Source: Halobacteriales archaeon QS_8_69_73 | Lineage (GTDB): Archaea > Halobacteriota > Halobacteria > Halobacteriales > Haloarculaceae | DNA: 64,000 nucleotides | Assembly: GCA_003022945.1 (NCBI GenBank) | Contig: PXRZ01000009.1 | Location: 6,710 to 70,709, forward strand | Direction: 5' to 3' | Shown here: positions 16,286-25,860 of the stretch, one piece after another | How the letters are laid out: every line of letters begins with the position of its first letter | Position numbering within the stretch: the first letter of the stretch is position 1 | The notes under the pieces: model-generated | Databases searched by the model: none | What the model was told of the DNA's origin: nothing | What the model saw: the letters and a program-made list of their open reading frames with translations, nothing else | Translations under genes and position numbers: made by a program

Positions 16286-17376
16286 GTCACCTCGCTCCAC
16301 TTCGCCCGGAGGTTCTCGTTGCGGTAGACGACCGACCCGCTGCGGAACTCGACGTCGACGCCGGCCCCGTAGATGACCGCCTTCGCGTTCGGGTCGTCGC
16401 CGCTCGTCGGCGCGTAGTACGGCGTCCGATCGGCCCTGGTGTCGACGGTGAAGTTGTACGTGCCCGTCACGCGGTCAGCGGGAGGGATCACGACTGTGGG
16501 GGGACCGGCCGGGTTCGGAACTGATACTCTGCCCGTCTTCGTGTTCCGGTAGCTGATGCTGTGCGACGTCCCGGTGACGTCGTCGGTGTAGAACGACAGG
16601 TCCGAGCACTCCTCGCCGTCGAAGGTGCCCTCGACGAGGTCGAGGCTCACGTTCTCGCCGGTGCTCGTGCAGTAGTTGCCGGCGACGAGGTTGCTCGGGT
16701 CGCTGACACCGCCGGGATCGAAGTCAAATCCACCGGGCGGCTTGACCACGACGTACGTCGCGTCCGACACCGGCGAGTCGTCCTGGAAGAGATACACTAC
16801 CCACTTCCGTCCGATCTCGTCTTCGATCACGACGTTGAACGTCTCGCCGAAGATGGTGTCGAGGGCGAGCGCGGCCGGCGCAACCAACAGCGACGTCCGG
16901 TCGACGGTCAGCTCGAACTCGCCGGCCCGGGTCGTGTCGTCGACCAGCGTCCACTCGTCCGTACCGGCGACGCTCCCGCCGGCGGTGAAGTTGCGGCTCG
17001 CGTTCGTCTGCTGAATGTGAGTCCCCTCGACGGTCTCGTTCGGCCGGTATTCCACGAATCGCCCGGTGCGCTGGTACTGTCGTTCGAGGCTGTCGGACCA
17101 CACCGCGAGGTCGTCGTTGTAGCCGTTTTCCACGGCGCTGAAGTTGTCCTCGACGACGGCGGCGTTCGACCGGTCGATGAGCTCCCGGAGGTCGTTGACC
17201 GCGAGCTGCTGGGTCTCGGCGACCCGCTCGGCCTCGCCGCTCGTCTCCCGCGTCGAGAGGTTCTCCGCGTAGATGGCGTCGTTGACGACCAGCGCTAGCC
17301 CGACGAACGACGTCGCCACGACCAGCGACCCGATGAGCAGCATCTGGCCGCGCTCGCGGCCGGTCACATCCGCCAC
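16282..17376 (-). CDS. Pilus cluster membrane-anchored protein, 364 aa (DUF7261-like)
   Basis: After the start (MADVTGRERGQMLLIGSLVV) comes one hydrophobic helix, then an extended extracellular part with several N-glycosylation sequons (NAS, NFT, NVS) and a Cys pair (NYCTSTGE, GEECSD). It overlaps both neighbours by 4-13 nt. Its place among the pilin-like genes suggests a surface component of the pilus system. Confidence 0.7.
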   Translation of the reverse strand: MADVTGRERGQMLLIGSLVVATSFVGLALVVNDAIYAENLSTRETSGEAERVAETQQLAVNDLRELIDRSNAAVVEDNFSAVENGYNDDLAVWSDSLERQYQRTGRFVEYRPNETVEGTHIQQTNASRNFTAGGSVAGTDEWTLVDDTTRAGEFELTVDRTSLLVAPAALALDTIFGETFNVVIEDEIGRKWVVYLFQDDSPVSDATYVVVKPPGGFDFDPGGVSDPSNLVAGNYCTSTGENVSLDLVEGTFDGEECSDLSFYTDDVTGTSHSISYRNTKTGRVSVPNPAGPPTVVIPPADRVTGTYNFTVDTRADRTPYYAPTSGDDPNAKAVIYGAGVDVEFRSGSVVYRNENLRAKWSEVT

Positions 17377-17954
17377 ACCGTCACCTCCACGCGGACCACA
17401 TTGTAGACGCTGTTGCCGGTGCTGTCCTCCGGGACGGCCTCGTCGAAGCTGCCGGCGCCGGCCGCCGTCGTCGTCGCTCCGGGCGCCGTCAGCTCGTCGT
17501 CGTCGTAGATGGTCACCGTGCGACTGGCGCTGACGGCGTTGTCGCTCGGCTCGCCCCGGTAGACCAGCCGGGTGGTATCCGTCGAGTTCGCGTAGGGATA
17601 AATGCGGACGTTCACCGCCAGCCCGCGGCCGGCGAAGGCCCGCTCGGTGATGTTGCCGAACTCGTTCGGCGGGTAGTCGCTGGTGTAGTATTCACGCCGT
17701 CCGGCGGCGTCGTGGTACTGTTCCGCCGAGTCGTTCCAGAACAGCACGGCGTCCTTCAGGGCGCCGGCTTCCTCGGCGGCCGTCAGCACGCCCGATGCCG
17801 AGGCCCGCTGTTGGTTCTCGATGTGCTGATTGGAGGTGCTGGCCGACAGCGGCGTCACCGCCGTCACCTGTAGTGCGAACACCAGACTCGACATCAACAG
17901 TACCGCGGCGATGACCGCCTCCAGCGTGTATATCTGTCCGCGCACGGTCACCAC
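17364..17954 (-). CDS. Pilin-like protein (DUF7288-like)
   Basis: A GTG start at 17954 gives a short leader and the helix RGQIYTLEAVIAAVLLMSSL, resembling prepilin N-termini. The 196-aa protein continues with an outer domain holding sequons (NDS, NIT, NST). The reading frame overlaps the gene upstream by 7 nt. Role inferred from the operon. Confidence 0.7.
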   Translation of the reverse strand: MVTVRGQIYTLEAVIAAVLLMSSLVFALQVTAVTPLSASTSNQHIENQQRASASGVLTAAEEAGALKDAVLFWNDSAEQYHDAAGRREYYTSDYPPNEFGNITERAFAGRGLAVNVRIYPYANSTDTTRLVYRGEPSDNAVSASRTVTIYDDDELTAPGATTTAAGAGSFDEAVPEDSTGNSVYNVVRVEVTVWRM

Positions 17955-18535
17955 ACCCGTACCTTCATGATCGCATCGCAGGATTCGACGCCGAACGAGC
18001 AGCCCGGTATCGTGACGACGCGCCGAGCGACGACGATGGAACTCCTGTCCGAGGGCTCGTCGCCGATCGTGTACCGGACGTCGCAGCTGGTGCTGCCGTT
18101 CGCCTCGTCCTCGTGGACGACGCCGTGGGTGTCGTCGTGACAGACCGTCCGGAACCGCGCGTCGCCGCTGGCCGTCGCGTTGACCTGCTCGACGGTCACG
18201 TTGACCCGGAGCCGGTCGCCGTTGACGCCGACCCGCTCGTCGACGTCGTCGCCGCTATAGCCACAGCCCGACGGGATATTGCTATCGTCGGTCGAGGCGT
18301 CGAAGAACACCGTCGCACACGTCTCGTTGACGACGAACGGGTCCGCCGGGTCGCCGAGGGCGCCCTCCGCGAGGTGGCTCGCCACGCGGTTGGCCGCGGC
18401 GCTGCGGTCCTGGTCGCCCTCGACGAACGGCGCCGTCAGCGACGGGATGAAGGTGAACACGAAGGTGACGGCGACGAGGAAGATCCCCATCGCGATGGCG
18501 AAATCCAGTGGCGACTGTGCACGGGTGTCGGTCAT
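17948..18535 (-). CDS. Pilin-like protein with four cysteines (DUF7287-like)
   Basis: The 195-aa protein begins MTDTRAQSPLDFAIAMGIFL, with one membrane helix, then an outer domain with cysteines in NETCATVFF, PSGCGYSG, RTVCHDD and GSTSCDVRY, and more near the C-terminus. These suggest disulfides in an exported protein. Its start overlaps the stop of the platform gene. It is the first pilin-like gene after the ATPase and platform genes. Confidence 0.7.
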   Translation of the reverse strand: MTDTRAQSPLDFAIAMGIFLVAVTFVFTFIPSLTAPFVEGDQDRSAAANRVASHLAEGALGDPADPFVVNETCATVFFDASTDDSNIPSGCGYSGDDVDERVGVNGDRLRVNVTVEQVNATASGDARFRTVCHDDTHGVVHEDEANGSTSCDVRYTIGDEPSDRSSIVVARRVVTIPGCSFGVESCDAIMKVRVW

Positions 18536-20407
18536 TAGTTGATGAGCACGAACGTCACGAGCGCCAGCGTCGGCAGGACGACGACGAACTTCAGCCCGGC
18601 CCGGATGCTCACGTCGCGGATGTAGCCGGCGATGAGCCCCGAGATGATCGCCTGCAGCGTGACGGCGTGGAAGAACAGCAGTGTCAACATTTCGATGTCG
18701 AGGCCGCCGCCGAACTGGTCGTTGCCGCTGTCGGCGGCCTGCTGGGTCAGCCCGGCCATCGTCTCGAGGAACCTCACCTTCAGCAGCGCCATCACGCCCA
18801 GAAGCGTCACGTAGGTCATCAGGATGATGACCATCTGCATCCGGGTGCGGGACTTGCGGTCCCGCTCGATGTCGTCTTGGTTCTCGGAGGCCTGGGCGGC
18901 CGTCGACAGCACCCGCGTGATCTGGCTGGACGCCTCCTGGGCCTTGCTGATGAGCTTCACCGTCCGGGCCATCCGGGGGACGTGGTAGCCGTTGTTGAAC
19001 TCCCGCAGCGCCGTCTTCAGGCTCGTCCCGTAGTTGACCTTCGCGTACATCGTCCGGAACTCCCCGGCCAGCTGTCCGGAGGAGGTCTCGGCGACGACGT
19101 TCAGCGACTCCAGAAGCGTCATCCCGGTGTCGTTGGCGCTGGAGAGCTTCCGGAGGTTGTCCGAGAGGTCGTTCGTGATGGCGCTGGACCGAGCCGCCGA
19201 TCAAAAGCAGCGACAGCGGTATCGTCAGCGGCAGCACCGCGAGCGGGTGGTCCCGGAAGAACAGGTGTGGCGCCCGCAGGACGCTGCCGACGCGGTAGAT
19301 GCCCTCCTTGGACTTCACCCGGTCGAATACCGAGTGCTCGCCGGCGTAGTCGTCGGCCAGCCCGAGATCGAACATCCCGTCGGAGGCGCCGACGATCTCG
19401 CCGCGGTCGTCCCGGAGGTAGCCGTCGCCGACCTCGTCTTGGACGACCGTCGACAGCAACACCAGAAAGCCCACGCCGATGAGCGGGATCAGCCCGTACA
19501 CCGTCCCGTACAGCAGCATGTCGTTGGCCTCGCCCAGCATCGACATGATGACGAGGATGATGATGAGCAGCAGCGGGAACAGCGACAGCGTCATGTACAT
19601 CTCGCCGAACAGCTCCAGGGTCTCCAGGACGAGTTCCTGTTCCTGCTTGGAGGTCCGCATGTGCTTTTCCTTCTGGTCCTCGAGGAACTGCTCCATGTCT
19701 CCCCCGGAGTTGATGATCGACAGCATGTCCGTCAGGAACTGGCTCAGCTCGTCGGACGGCGTCTGGACGGCCTGGTTGCGGATGGCCGTCCGGTAGTCGG
19801 TGTCGAAGTACTCCGTCTCCAGGACGATGGACTGGAACTCCTGGGCCACTTCGCCGTACGTGTCGTCGGCCTTCGCCATCGCCTTCAGGATCTCCAGTTG
19901 GTTGAGCCCACCGACCGACAGGGCATACATGAAGGAGACCGAATCGGACAACAGCACGTTTATCTCGCGTTTGCGGGCGCTGGCGTCGAGATACGGTTTG
20001 CCCACCATGCCGCCGAAGCCGGCGCCGAAGCCGGCCGAGCCGAACAGCAGCCCCGAAACGGCGACGATGAACGGGAGCTTGAGGCGCTCGACGATGCCCA
20101 GGTACGGCTCCGACAGCGGGAGGTTGAGGAAGTTCGGCGGCTCCGTGATGAGGAAGGAAACGACCGCCCAGCCGACGGCGGTGCCGACGAGCCACAGCAC
20201 GGCCCCGACGAGCACGCCCACCCCGAGCGCCCGCGAGAGGTATATTTCGACGGTCCGGGGGACCCGCGCCTCGGCGAGCTTCGTTTCGACGGTGCCGACG
20301 AAGTTGCTGTCGTCGCCGAACAGCCGGGCGTACAGCGGGTAGAACGCGTCCGCCAGGCGGTCGTCGCTCGACCCCGCACCGGTTCTACCCGCCGACCGGA
20401 GGCTCAC
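18535..20407 (-). pseudogene. Type IV pilus membrane platform (PilC/TadC-type), frameshifted
   Basis: The platform protein anchors the pilus and contacts the ATPase. From GTG 20407 the frame codes the first T2SSF half with helices near residues 70-130 and 260-320, up to PLSLLLIGGS. The second half (TNDLSDNLRKLSS, then MTLLESLNVVAETSSGQLAG to the end at 18535) is in another frame. The switch lies near 19188. One base too many or two too few explains it, and total length is otherwise normal. No slippery sequence is visible. It overlaps the ATPase stop by 4 nt. Confidence 0.8.
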
Positions 20408-22583
20408 GACCCCTCGCCTCCGACCCCGTCGTACCCGCCGTCGAAGAGAGCGTCGCCGCCGTCGGTCGTCGCCTCGCCGTCGTCCGGCCCGTCGGTCTCG
20501 AAGGAGAAGCCGCCGTCGAGCCCGTCGTCAGCATCATTGCCGAGGTCCGACCCGGGCTCGGGCTCGATGTCGTCGGCGCCGTCGAGTTCGAGCGCGTCGG
20601 CGACGTCGGTCTCGACGGGCTCCTCGCGGTACTCCGACAGGAGGTCGTCGCCGTCCCGGAGGACACCTTCGGCCTCGGCGAGCATCTCCTCGCCGGCCGT
20701 CGGCCGCGGCACCATCGCCTCCTTTTCCGGGTCGATGTCGATCTTCACCGATTCCATCTCCCGGAGGTCCTCCAGGGACCGCTCCAGCTCCCCGGTGGCG
20801 ATGAGCCGCAGAATCGAGTCGGGGTCGTTCATGAACGCCTGCAGCGTCGCCGCCACCTGCGTGTACGTGTTGAGGTCGTGTTTGATGAGGTACGCCAGCA
20901 CGATCCGCCGGATGAACACCTCGCGGTCGAGCCGCTCGCGGGACCAGCCGCGGTCGAACTGGATCTCATCGAGGGTGTTCGACTCGCCCATCTGGAGGAA
21001 CTCGTCGGTTTCGGCCTGCCACTGGTAGACATCCTGGACGTTGATCTCGTCGTTCTCGGGGTCGTAGTGGTTGATCTCGGTCAGCACCTTGTTCCGGCGG
21101 ACCTTGTTGCCCTGCACGCGCGTTTGGGTCTGGATGGACACCAGATCCAGCGCCGTGAACATCGTCTTCGAGACGTTGATCGGGTCGGTGGTGAACCGCT
21201 TGATCACCTCGCCGACGGAGTCGGCGTGGAACGTCGTCAGCGTGGTGTGGCCGGTCGACATCACCTGGAACAGCGTCCGGCCCTCCTCGCCACGAATCTC
21301 GCCCATGACGATGTACTCGGGTCGTTGTCGCAGTGCCGCTTCGAGGAGGTCGAACTCGTCGACGTCGCCCTTGTCGCCCTCGCTGAACGACGGGCGGGTG
21401 ACGCTGGCGATCCAGTTACGCTGGGGGAGTTCGACCTCGCGGGTGTCTTCGATGGAGACGATCTTGGCCTTCGAGGGGATGAACAGCGACACCGCGTTCA
21501 GACTGGTGGTCTTGCCGGAGGCGGTGCCGCCGGCGAAGATGAGACTCTTGTGGTTCTCGATCGACAGCCACAGAAAGGCCATTTCCTCGAGGGAGAAGGT
21601 GTGCCAGTTGATGAGATCGACGGGCGTGAAGGGGACGTCTTTGAACTGCCGGATGGTGTAGTTCGTCCCGTGGTCCGACACCTCCCGGCCGAGCGTGAGC
21701 TGGGACCGCGAGCCGTCGGGCAGGGTCGCGTCGACCTGGGGGTTCCGCTTGGAGATACCCTTGCCGGACCGCTGGGAGAGCTTCACCACGAAGTCGTCCA
21801 GTTCCTCCTCGCCGTGGTAGACGTTGGTGATGATCTGCTCGTAGTCGGAGTGGTAGACGAACACCGGGGAGTTGTAGCCGTCGCAGGAGAGCGGGCCTCG
21901 ACACCCTGTAGCCCCTCGTCGTCGGCCTCGTCGCCGACGACGGCACCCATGACGCCGCTCAACAGCCCGCCCTCGTCCGGCTCGGCGCCGTCGTCGTAGA
22001 GGTCGTACCGTTCCAGCAGTTCGTGGGTCTCCCGCTCGATGACGCCGGCCCGGGCGTCCTCGCTGCCCTGGACGACCACCTCGTCGCTGGAGTACTTGAT
22101 CGCGGTTTTCAGCTTCCCGGAGAGGAACTCCCGGAGGTCGCCCTCGATGGGCGTGAGGTGCGGTTCGATGAGGTAGTATTTCTTTTCGTTTTCCTTCTCG
22201 GAGTGGAAGATGACGACGAAGGCGTACGGCTCGTTCACCCAGTAACGCTCGACCTCTCGGAAGTGACTCTTCTTCTCTTGCGGGACGGACTTCTCGAGGT
22301 CGTAGCGGTTGACGACGGTGGACGTGCCGCCGGGGCCGGTGAAGAAGTCGTCCTCGTCGAGGGCCGGCCGGACGTCGACGGTCCGTTCGTCGACGCGGTC
22401 GGCCAGCCGCGAGGCCAGCGCCCGGGCGCCGTCGACCAACGCGGCGTCGTAGTCGCCGGCGCCGGCCCGCTCCCGGAGCGCCTCGGGGTCGTGGTCGGTG
22501 CCGTCCGGCGATTCCCGGCCGGCCGCGACCGACGCGGGCGGCTCGCTCGTCTCCACCGTCCCGTCCGCGTCATCGATAGCCAT
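20404..22583 (-). pseudogene. Type IV pilus assembly ATPase (PilB/TadA-type), frameshifted
   Basis: The N-terminal part from 22583 (DLEKSVPQEKKSHFREVERYW and HLTPIEGDLREF) and the ATPase core from about 21890 are in different frames; the break is near 21890-21894. The core has the Walker A motif GGTASGKTTS, the Asp box around SIEDTREVELPQ, the Walker B region YIVMGEIRGEEG and the His box TGHTTLTTFHADS. The C-terminal 90 residues are an acidic tail. The missing bases follow GVEAR and precede SCDGYNSPVF. With the platform gene also broken, the pilus system looks inactive as sequenced. Confidence 0.85.
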
Positions 22584-22649
22584 TGACCCGGCGTACCGAC
22601 CCGCCGGTAAAGAAGGTTCACTCGGTTTCCAGACGCGAGTCGGCTCCCC

Positions 22650-23792
22650 CTACCCGAGAAACCGCTCGATGCGGTCCATCGCATCCCGCAGTTCGTCGAG
22701 TCCGGCGGCGTACGACGCCCGGAGGTGGCCCTCCCCGCCGGCGCCGAAGGCGGTGCCGGGCACCATCGCCACCGACTCGGCCGCCAGCAGCTCCTCGGCG
22801 AAGGCCTCGGCGTCGTCGCCGGGACACTCCGGGAAGACGTAGAAGGCGCCGGTCGCCTCGAAGCAGTCGACGCCCATCTCCTCGAACCGCGACAGCACGA
22901 AGTTCCGCCGGCGGTCGTACTGCTCGCGCATCTCGGCGACGGCCTCCCGGCAGCCGTCCAGCGCCTCGATGGCGGCGTGCTGGGCGGTCGTCGGCGCCGA
23001 CAGCATCGTGTACTGGTGGACCCGGTTCATCGCGGTGATCACCTCGCTCGGCCCGAGCGCGTAGCCCAGCCGGAGGCCCGTCATTGCATATGCCTTCGAG
23101 AAGCCGTTGAAGACGATCGTCCGCTCGCGCATGCCGTCGAACGTCGCGATCGAGACGTGGTCGCCCTCGTACGTGAGGTCGGCGTAGATCTCGTCGGACA
23201 GCACCGCGAGGTCGTGCTCCCGGCAGAAGTCGGCGACGGCGGCCATCTCCGACCGGTCCATCGTCGCGCCCGTCGGGTTGTTCGGATAGCAGTACAGCAG
23301 CAGGTCCGCCTCGTCGGCGCCCGCGGCCGCCAGCGCCGCCGGCGTGAGCGCGAAGTCGTCGGCCGCGCGGGTCGGCACGTCGAGCACCTCGCCGCCGGCG
23401 AAGGTGACCGCCGGCCGGTAGGAGACGTAACACGGCTGGGCGACGGCGACGGTGTCGCCGGGGTCGACCAGCGCCCGGCAGGCGACGTCGATGGCCTCGC
23501 TGGCGCCGGCGGTGACGAGCACCTCCTCGTCGGGGTCGTAGTCGAGGTCCCACCGCCGGGCGTTCGCCGCGATGGCCGCCCGCAGCTCCCGCTTGCCGCG
23601 GTTGGCGGTGTATGAGGTCTGGCCCCGTTCGAGGGCACCGATGGCGGCCTCGCGGGCGGCCCACGGCGCCGAGAAGTCCGGCTCGCCGACGCCCAGCGAG
23701 ATGACGTCGTCCATCTCCTCGGCCAGTTCGAAGAACCGCCGGATGCCCGACGGCGGCACCGACCGCACGCGCTCGGAGGGGTCGAAGGTCAT
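22650..23792 (-). CDS. Class I/II PLP-dependent aminotransferase
   Basis: This 380-aa fold type I enzyme moves amino groups between an amino acid and 2-oxoglutarate. Signatures: SLGVGEPDFSAP, ASEAIDVACRALVDPGD, CYPNNPTGATM, the aspartate of LSDEIYADL, the PLP-lysine region FNGFSKAYAMTGLRLGY and RASYAAG with the carboxylate-binding Arg. Length is normal. The start overlaps the stop of an Lrp-type regulator gene by 4 nt, so the regulator and enzyme are co-expressed. Substrate preference (aspartate, aromatic or alanine) is not readable. Confidence 0.9.
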   Translation of the reverse strand: MTFDPSERVRSVPPSGIRRFFELAEEMDDVISLGVGEPDFSAPWAAREAAIGALERGQTSYTANRGKRELRAAIAANARRWDLDYDPDEEVLVTAGASEAIDVACRALVDPGDTVAVAQPCYVSYRPAVTFAGGEVLDVPTRAADDFALTPAALAAAGADEADLLLYCYPNNPTGATMDRSEMAAVADFCREHDLAVLSDEIYADLTYEGDHVSIATFDGMRERTIVFNGFSKAYAMTGLRLGYALGPSEVITAMNRVHQYTMLSAPTTAQHAAIEALDGCREAVAEMREQYDRRRNFVLSRFEEMGVDCFEATGAFYVFPECPGDDAEAFAEELLAAESVAMVPGTAFGAGGEGHLRASYAAGLDELRDAMDRIERFLG

Positions 23793-24280
23793 GGCGTGAC
23801 CGACAGACGGTCGTCGTCGTCGCCGTCGTCGAAGCGGTGACCGCTCTGCTTGTACGTCTCCATGATGTAGTGGGTGACCGTCTGGGTGATCTCCGGCAGC
23901 GGCGCTACCTTGTCGCTGACGAACCGCGAGACCTCCCGCATCGAGTCGCGCTCCACCTCCAGGGCGAAGTCGTAGTCGCCGGAGACGAGCCGCAGCCCCT
24001 CGACCTCCGGGAAGCCGGCGAGTCGGCGGGCGACGTCCCGGTAGCTCGTCTCCCGATCCAGCGTTACGTTACACTCCACGTGCGCTCGGACCCGCTCGTC
24101 GTCGTCGACGACGGCGTCCCAGTCGACGACCGCGGTGTACCCCCGGATGACGCCGCGGTCCTCGAGGTCGGCGATGGCCTCCTCGACCGCCGCCTCCGAG
24201 CGGTCGGTCAGCCGCGCGATGTCCGCCGTCGAGTGCCGCGCGTCCTCGCTCAGCAGCTCGAGGATGTCTCGATCGTCCAT
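23789..24280 (-). CDS. Lrp/AsnC-family regulator
   Basis: The 163-aa protein has an N-terminal winged HTH (DILELLSEDARHSTADIARL) and a C-terminal RAM ligand-binding domain (GFPEVEGLRLVSGDYDFALEV). The start is the ATG at 24280. It leads the aminotransferase gene in an operon, so it probably senses the amino acid handled by that enzyme. A TATA-like CTTATATGCC lies upstream near 24348-24355. Confidence 0.88.
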   Translation of the reverse strand: MDDRDILELLSEDARHSTADIARLTDRSEAAVEEAIADLEDRGVIRGYTAVVDWDAVVDDDERVRAHVECNVTLDRETSYRDVARRLAGFPEVEGLRLVSGDYDFALEVERDSMREVSRFVSDKVAPLPEITQTVTHYIMETYKQSGHRFDDGDDDDRLSVTP

Positions 24281-24387
24281 GTTCGACACCACGGAACCAC
24301 GGACTAAAGGGTTGGGCGGCCGCGTCCGTTCCTGCCGGCCGCCGCGGCATATAAGGCCGTAGGTTGGCATATTATTTCTCGATACTC

Positions 24388-24395
24388 TTATTATG
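24388..24395 (+). promoter_or_regulatory. TATA-like element of the small HTH gene
   Basis: TTATTATG lies 21-28 nt before the ATG at 24416 in an AT-rich segment shared with the divergent Lrp gene. Confidence 0.35.
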
Positions 24396-24415
24396 GCCAG
24401 GAACGCAGCCGGCGT

Positions 24416-24604
24416 ATGCAGCAACACGCGCTGCGAACGGCACTGACCCTCTACGCCGACGGCACCCTGAGCCTGAAGACGGCCGCCCGACGGGCCGGCG
24501 TCGCTCCCGACCGGCTCCGCCGCGCCGCCGCCCGCCGCGGCCGCGACCGCGGCCGCGACCACACGGTCACCGAGGCCGAACGGGTCACCGTCGGCGCCGA
24601 CTGA
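24416..24604 (+). CDS. Short HTH-like protein, 62 aa
   Basis: The N-terminal half (ALRTALTLYADGTLSLKTAARR, then AGVAPDRLRRA) reads as a helix-turn-helix that resembles small haloarchaeal DNA-binding proteins. The C-terminal half is Arg-rich, from a GGCCGCGACC tandem repeat near 24537-24560 (RGRDRGRD). It is divergent from the Lrp gene across 135 nt and precedes an MFS carrier gene by 38 nt. Target unknown. Confidence 0.55.
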   Translation: MQQHALRTALTLYADGTLSLKTAARRAGVAPDRLRRAAARRGRDRGRDHTVTEAERVTVGAD

Positions 24605-24642
24605 ACGCAACGGGTTAATCCCGGCGAGCCGAACCCGCCGGC

Positions 24643-25857
24643 GTGTCGTCGCGCGCGCCGGTCGTCGTCGCCCTGGTCGCCGGCTCCCACGTCGTCAACC
24701 ACGCCTTTCTGCTCCTCCTCGTCCCCGCCTTCCGGCCGCTGCGCGCGGAGTTCGGCGTCTCGCTGGCCGCCCTCGGGGCGGCCGTCGGCGTCGTCAACGC
24801 CGTCGTCACCGCCGGGCAATTGCCGCTCGGCTACGTCTCTGACAGCTACAGTCACGGCGCCGTTCTCGTCGGCTCGCTGGCCGTCGGCAGCGCCGGGGCG
24901 GCGCTGGCGGCCGTCGCTTCCTCCTACGGCGCACTGGTCGGCGCCGCGGCGGTGATCGGTGCCGGCGTCGCCGGCCACCACCCGGCTCACTACCCGCTCC
25001 TCTCGGCGGCCGTTTCCGACACGTACCGGTCGCGGGCCTACAGCGTCCACGGCTTCGCCGGCGCCGTCGGCCTCGCGGTCCCGTTCGCGGCCGTCCCGGC
25101 GGCCGTCGCCGCCGGCTCCGGCTGGCGGGCCGCCTTCGGCGCCGTCGCGGCCGTCGGCGGCTGCTACACGGTCGCCGCCGCCGTCGCCGTCCGGCGGCTC
25201 CCGCGCGAGTTGACCCGCGCCGGCGCCGAGACGAACGAGACGGGCGACCGCCGGCCGCGGGCGCTTTTCGCCCGACTCGGCGGCTACCTCCGGTCGGTCG
25301 TCGCCGCGCCGCTGGTTCTACTGCTGACGGCACTGTGGTTCGTCAACAGCGCCGCCGCCTGGGGCGTCCGGACCTACGCCGCGACGGCGCTGGACGCCGG
25401 TTACGGCCTCGAGGCCGGGACCGCCTCGCTCGTGGCGGGCGCGATGCTGGCCGTCGGTGCCGTCGTCCTGCTGGCCGGCGGTTCCCTCGGCGACCGCCTC
25501 GGGCCGACGCCGCTGCTGTACGCCGGCTACGGCTCGCTGGTCGTCCTCGCGGCCGCGGTCGGTTCCGGGCGGCTCCCGATCGTCGGGGCCGTTGGCGTCG
25601 TCGTCCTGCTGGCGGCGACGATCGACCTCTCGCGGCCGGCGCGGGCGGCGCTGACCGACGTCGCCTCCGCCCGCGGCGACGTCGGCAAGAACTTCGCGCT
25701 GATGACCGTCGGTATCTCCGCCGGCGGCGCGGCCGCGCCGCCGCTGTACGGCTACGTCATCGACGCGGCGGGCGTCGAGACGGCCTTTCTGGCGGTCGCG
25801 GCGACGGCCGCCGTCGCGCTCGGGCTCTCGGTCGCCGTCGCCCGCGCCGCCGGCTGA
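24643..25857 (+). CDS. Major facilitator superfamily transporter
   Basis: The GTG start gives 404 aa with 12 predicted helices in two sets of six and a long charged loop in the middle (around residues 185-205). The MFS loop-2/3 motif is partly seen in LGYVSDSYSHG and again in GGSLGDRLGPTPLL in the second half. GHHPAHYPLLS in helix 4 is typical of a haloarchaeal subgroup. The substrate is unknown. Confidence 0.85.
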   Translation: MSSRAPVVVALVAGSHVVNHAFLLLLVPAFRPLRAEFGVSLAALGAAVGVVNAVVTAGQLPLGYVSDSYSHGAVLVGSLAVGSAGAALAAVASSYGALVGAAAVIGAGVAGHHPAHYPLLSAAVSDTYRSRAYSVHGFAGAVGLAVPFAAVPAAVAAGSGWRAAFGAVAAVGGCYTVAAAVAVRRLPRELTRAGAETNETGDRRPRALFARLGGYLRSVVAAPLVLLLTALWFVNSAAAWGVRTYAATALDAGYGLEAGTASLVAGAMLAVGAVVLLAGGSLGDRLGPTPLLYAGYGSLVVLAAAVGSGRLPIVGAVGVVVLLAATIDLSRPARAALTDVASARGDVGKNFALMTVGISAGGAAAPPLYGYVIDAAGVETAFLAVAATAAVALGLSVAVARAAG

Positions 25858-25860
25858 TCG

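Noticed and set aside
19150-19230. Programmed ribosomal frameshift in the platform gene
   Set aside because: No slippery heptamer or stimulatory structure is visible, and platform genes of this family are normally one frame. Mutation or sequence error is simpler.
17948-20407. An 819-codon open frame joining the pilus platform and a pilin-like protein
   Set aside because: The middle part is the platform gene read in the wrong frame. It is open only because high GC removes stop codons; the real second half is in another frame and has its own overlapping stop and start.
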